A stretch of DNA of 64,000 nucleotides, taken from Bradyrhizobium amphicarpaeae (GTDB lineage Bacteria > Pseudomonadota > Alphaproteobacteria > Rhizobiales > Xanthobacteraceae). Positions 63,333 to 64,000 of this stretch are shown here, piece after piece (position 1 is the first letter of the stretch; each line of letters begins with the position of its first letter). Both the position numbers and the translations under genes were made by a program. The stretch covers positions 5,176,001 through 5,240,000 of the forward strand of contig NZ_CP029426.2 in the NCBI RefSeq assembly GCF_002266435.3. Reading direction: 5' to 3'. The notes under the pieces were generated by a model. The model was not told where the DNA came from, did not search any database, and was given only the letters and a program-made list of their open reading frames with translations.

Positions 63333-64000
63333 TCATCCCATCCGCATGGCCTCCGCCGCCGAACTGTGGCGACGGATGAGGTCTGTCACGTCGAGGCCCG
63401 GGATCGCGCCATCGATCACGGCCCATTTTCCCGCTACCATCACGCGGTCGGCCCGATGCGCTCCGCACAACACCAGCGCGGCCAAGGGGTCGCCATGGCC
63501 GGAGAAGCGCAGCTCGTCGAGCCTGAACAGCGCGAGGTCCGCAGCCTTGCCGACCGCGATCTCGCCGAGTTCCGGTCGGCCGACGCAGGCCGCCGAGCCC
63601 TTGGTGGCCCAGCGCAGCGCATCCTTGTGGCTGACTTTCGCTACGCCATAGCGAGCCCGTTGCAGCAGGAAGGCGGCACGGACCTCCTGCATCAGGTTCG
63701 AGCCGTCGTTCGAGGCCGAGCCGTCGACGCCGAGCCCCATGCCGACGCCGGCCTCCTCCATCTCGCAGACCGGGCAGCAGCCGGACGCCAGCAGCTGATT
63801 GCTGCACGCGCAATGGCTGATGGTCGTCTTCGCCTTGCCTAGCCGTTTCATCTCGTCGGCGTTGAAGAATATGCCGTGGGCGAGCCAGGTCCGCGCGTTG
63901 AGCCAGCCGCATTGCTCGAGATAGTCGAGCGGACGGCAGCCATACATCTGCTCGCAGAATTTGTTCTCGTCTTCCGTCTCGGCGAGATGGGTGTGCAGGC
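63333..64000 (-). CDS. 8-oxoguanine deaminase-like amidohydrolase (5' end off window)
   Basis: The frame is open to the window edge; the N-terminus is missing. Visible: LHTHLAETEDENKFCEQMYG, ARTWLAHGIFFNADEMKRL, SHCACSNQLLASG, GLGVDGSASNDGSNLMQEVR (metal Asp), then GKAADLALFRLDELRFSGHG. Matches the ATZ/TRZ branch that includes 8-oxoguanine deaminase. Convergent with the BMP operon; supports a purine-catabolic role for the block. Confidence 0.88.
   Translation of the reverse strand, partial: LHTHLAETEDENKFCEQMYGCRPLDYLEQCGWLNARTWLAHGIFFNADEMKRLGKAKTTISHCACSNQLLASGCCPVCEMEEAGVGMGLGVDGSASNDGSNLMQEVRAAFLLQRARYGVAKVSHKDALRWATKGSAACVGRPELGEIAVGKAADLALFRLDELRFSGHGDPLAALVLCGAHRADRVMVAGKWAVIDGAIPGLDVTDLIRRHSSAAEAMRMG

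Overview
The window looks like chromosome of a Bradyrhizobium-type alphaproteobacterium. The evidence is the high GC, gene families typical of that lineage (DUF6894, DUF3606, GcrA, a phasin, FecR/CHASE2 pairs), alphaproteobacterial LexA boxes of the form GTTC-N7-GTTC, and a sigma-54 promoter in front of dctA. The species call is inference; no database was searched.

1-18.5 kb is an eroded prophage-like module, mostly on the minus strand, with plus-strand genes interspersed. Recognisable phage parts are a terminase large subunit with a small-subunit-like partner, a P22-like portal gene cut into two pieces, repeated fragments of the portal 3' end, and the start of an endolysin-like gene. Between these sit toxin/immunity cargo genes: two WHH-nuclease toxin + SUKH immunity cassettes (one toxin frameshifted), an AHH-nuclease protein with an Imm11 (DUF1629) gene, a DUF4261 gene, and a glycine-rich protein translationally coupled to a membrane protein. 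Three promoters carrying a LexA box between -35 and -10 face leftward into cargo genes. A repeated unit of about 90 bp (promoter-like box, short leader, terminator-like hairpin) occurs at least eight times, always in the same orientation, usually just behind a leftward gene. Plus-strand genes here are a lone receiver domain and a FAD monooxygenase.

18.5-28 kb is mostly ordinary chromosome: GNAT, an EAL phosphodiesterase, envelope and stress proteins, an Nramp-type transporter and arginase. 28-35 kb is again accessory: a lone ParA-like ATPase, a second terminase-small-like operon, a LigD-type ATP-dependent ligase, conserved small genes, an integrase lacking its catalytic C-terminus, and an odd tRNA (anticodon GCT in a class I body) that may mark an island border.

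35-64 kb: a FecR + CHASE2-PAS-GGDEF-EAL operon diverging from a two-partner-secretion transporter; an alpha/beta hydrolase; cytochrome c; phasin; gcrA diverging from an S24 (LexA/CI-like) repressor; quinone reductase; a MoxR ATPase + CoxE-type VWA pair; dctA; a six-hairpin-like protein; and from 54.7 kb a purine/ureide block. That block comprises an M20 amidohydrolase, a purine/nucleoside deaminase, a Tsx-like porin, a complete BMP-type nucleoside ABC importer, and an 8-oxoguanine-deaminase-like amidohydrolase cut by the window edge. The purine genes together suggest uptake of purine bases or nucleosides followed by deamination and ureide breakdown.
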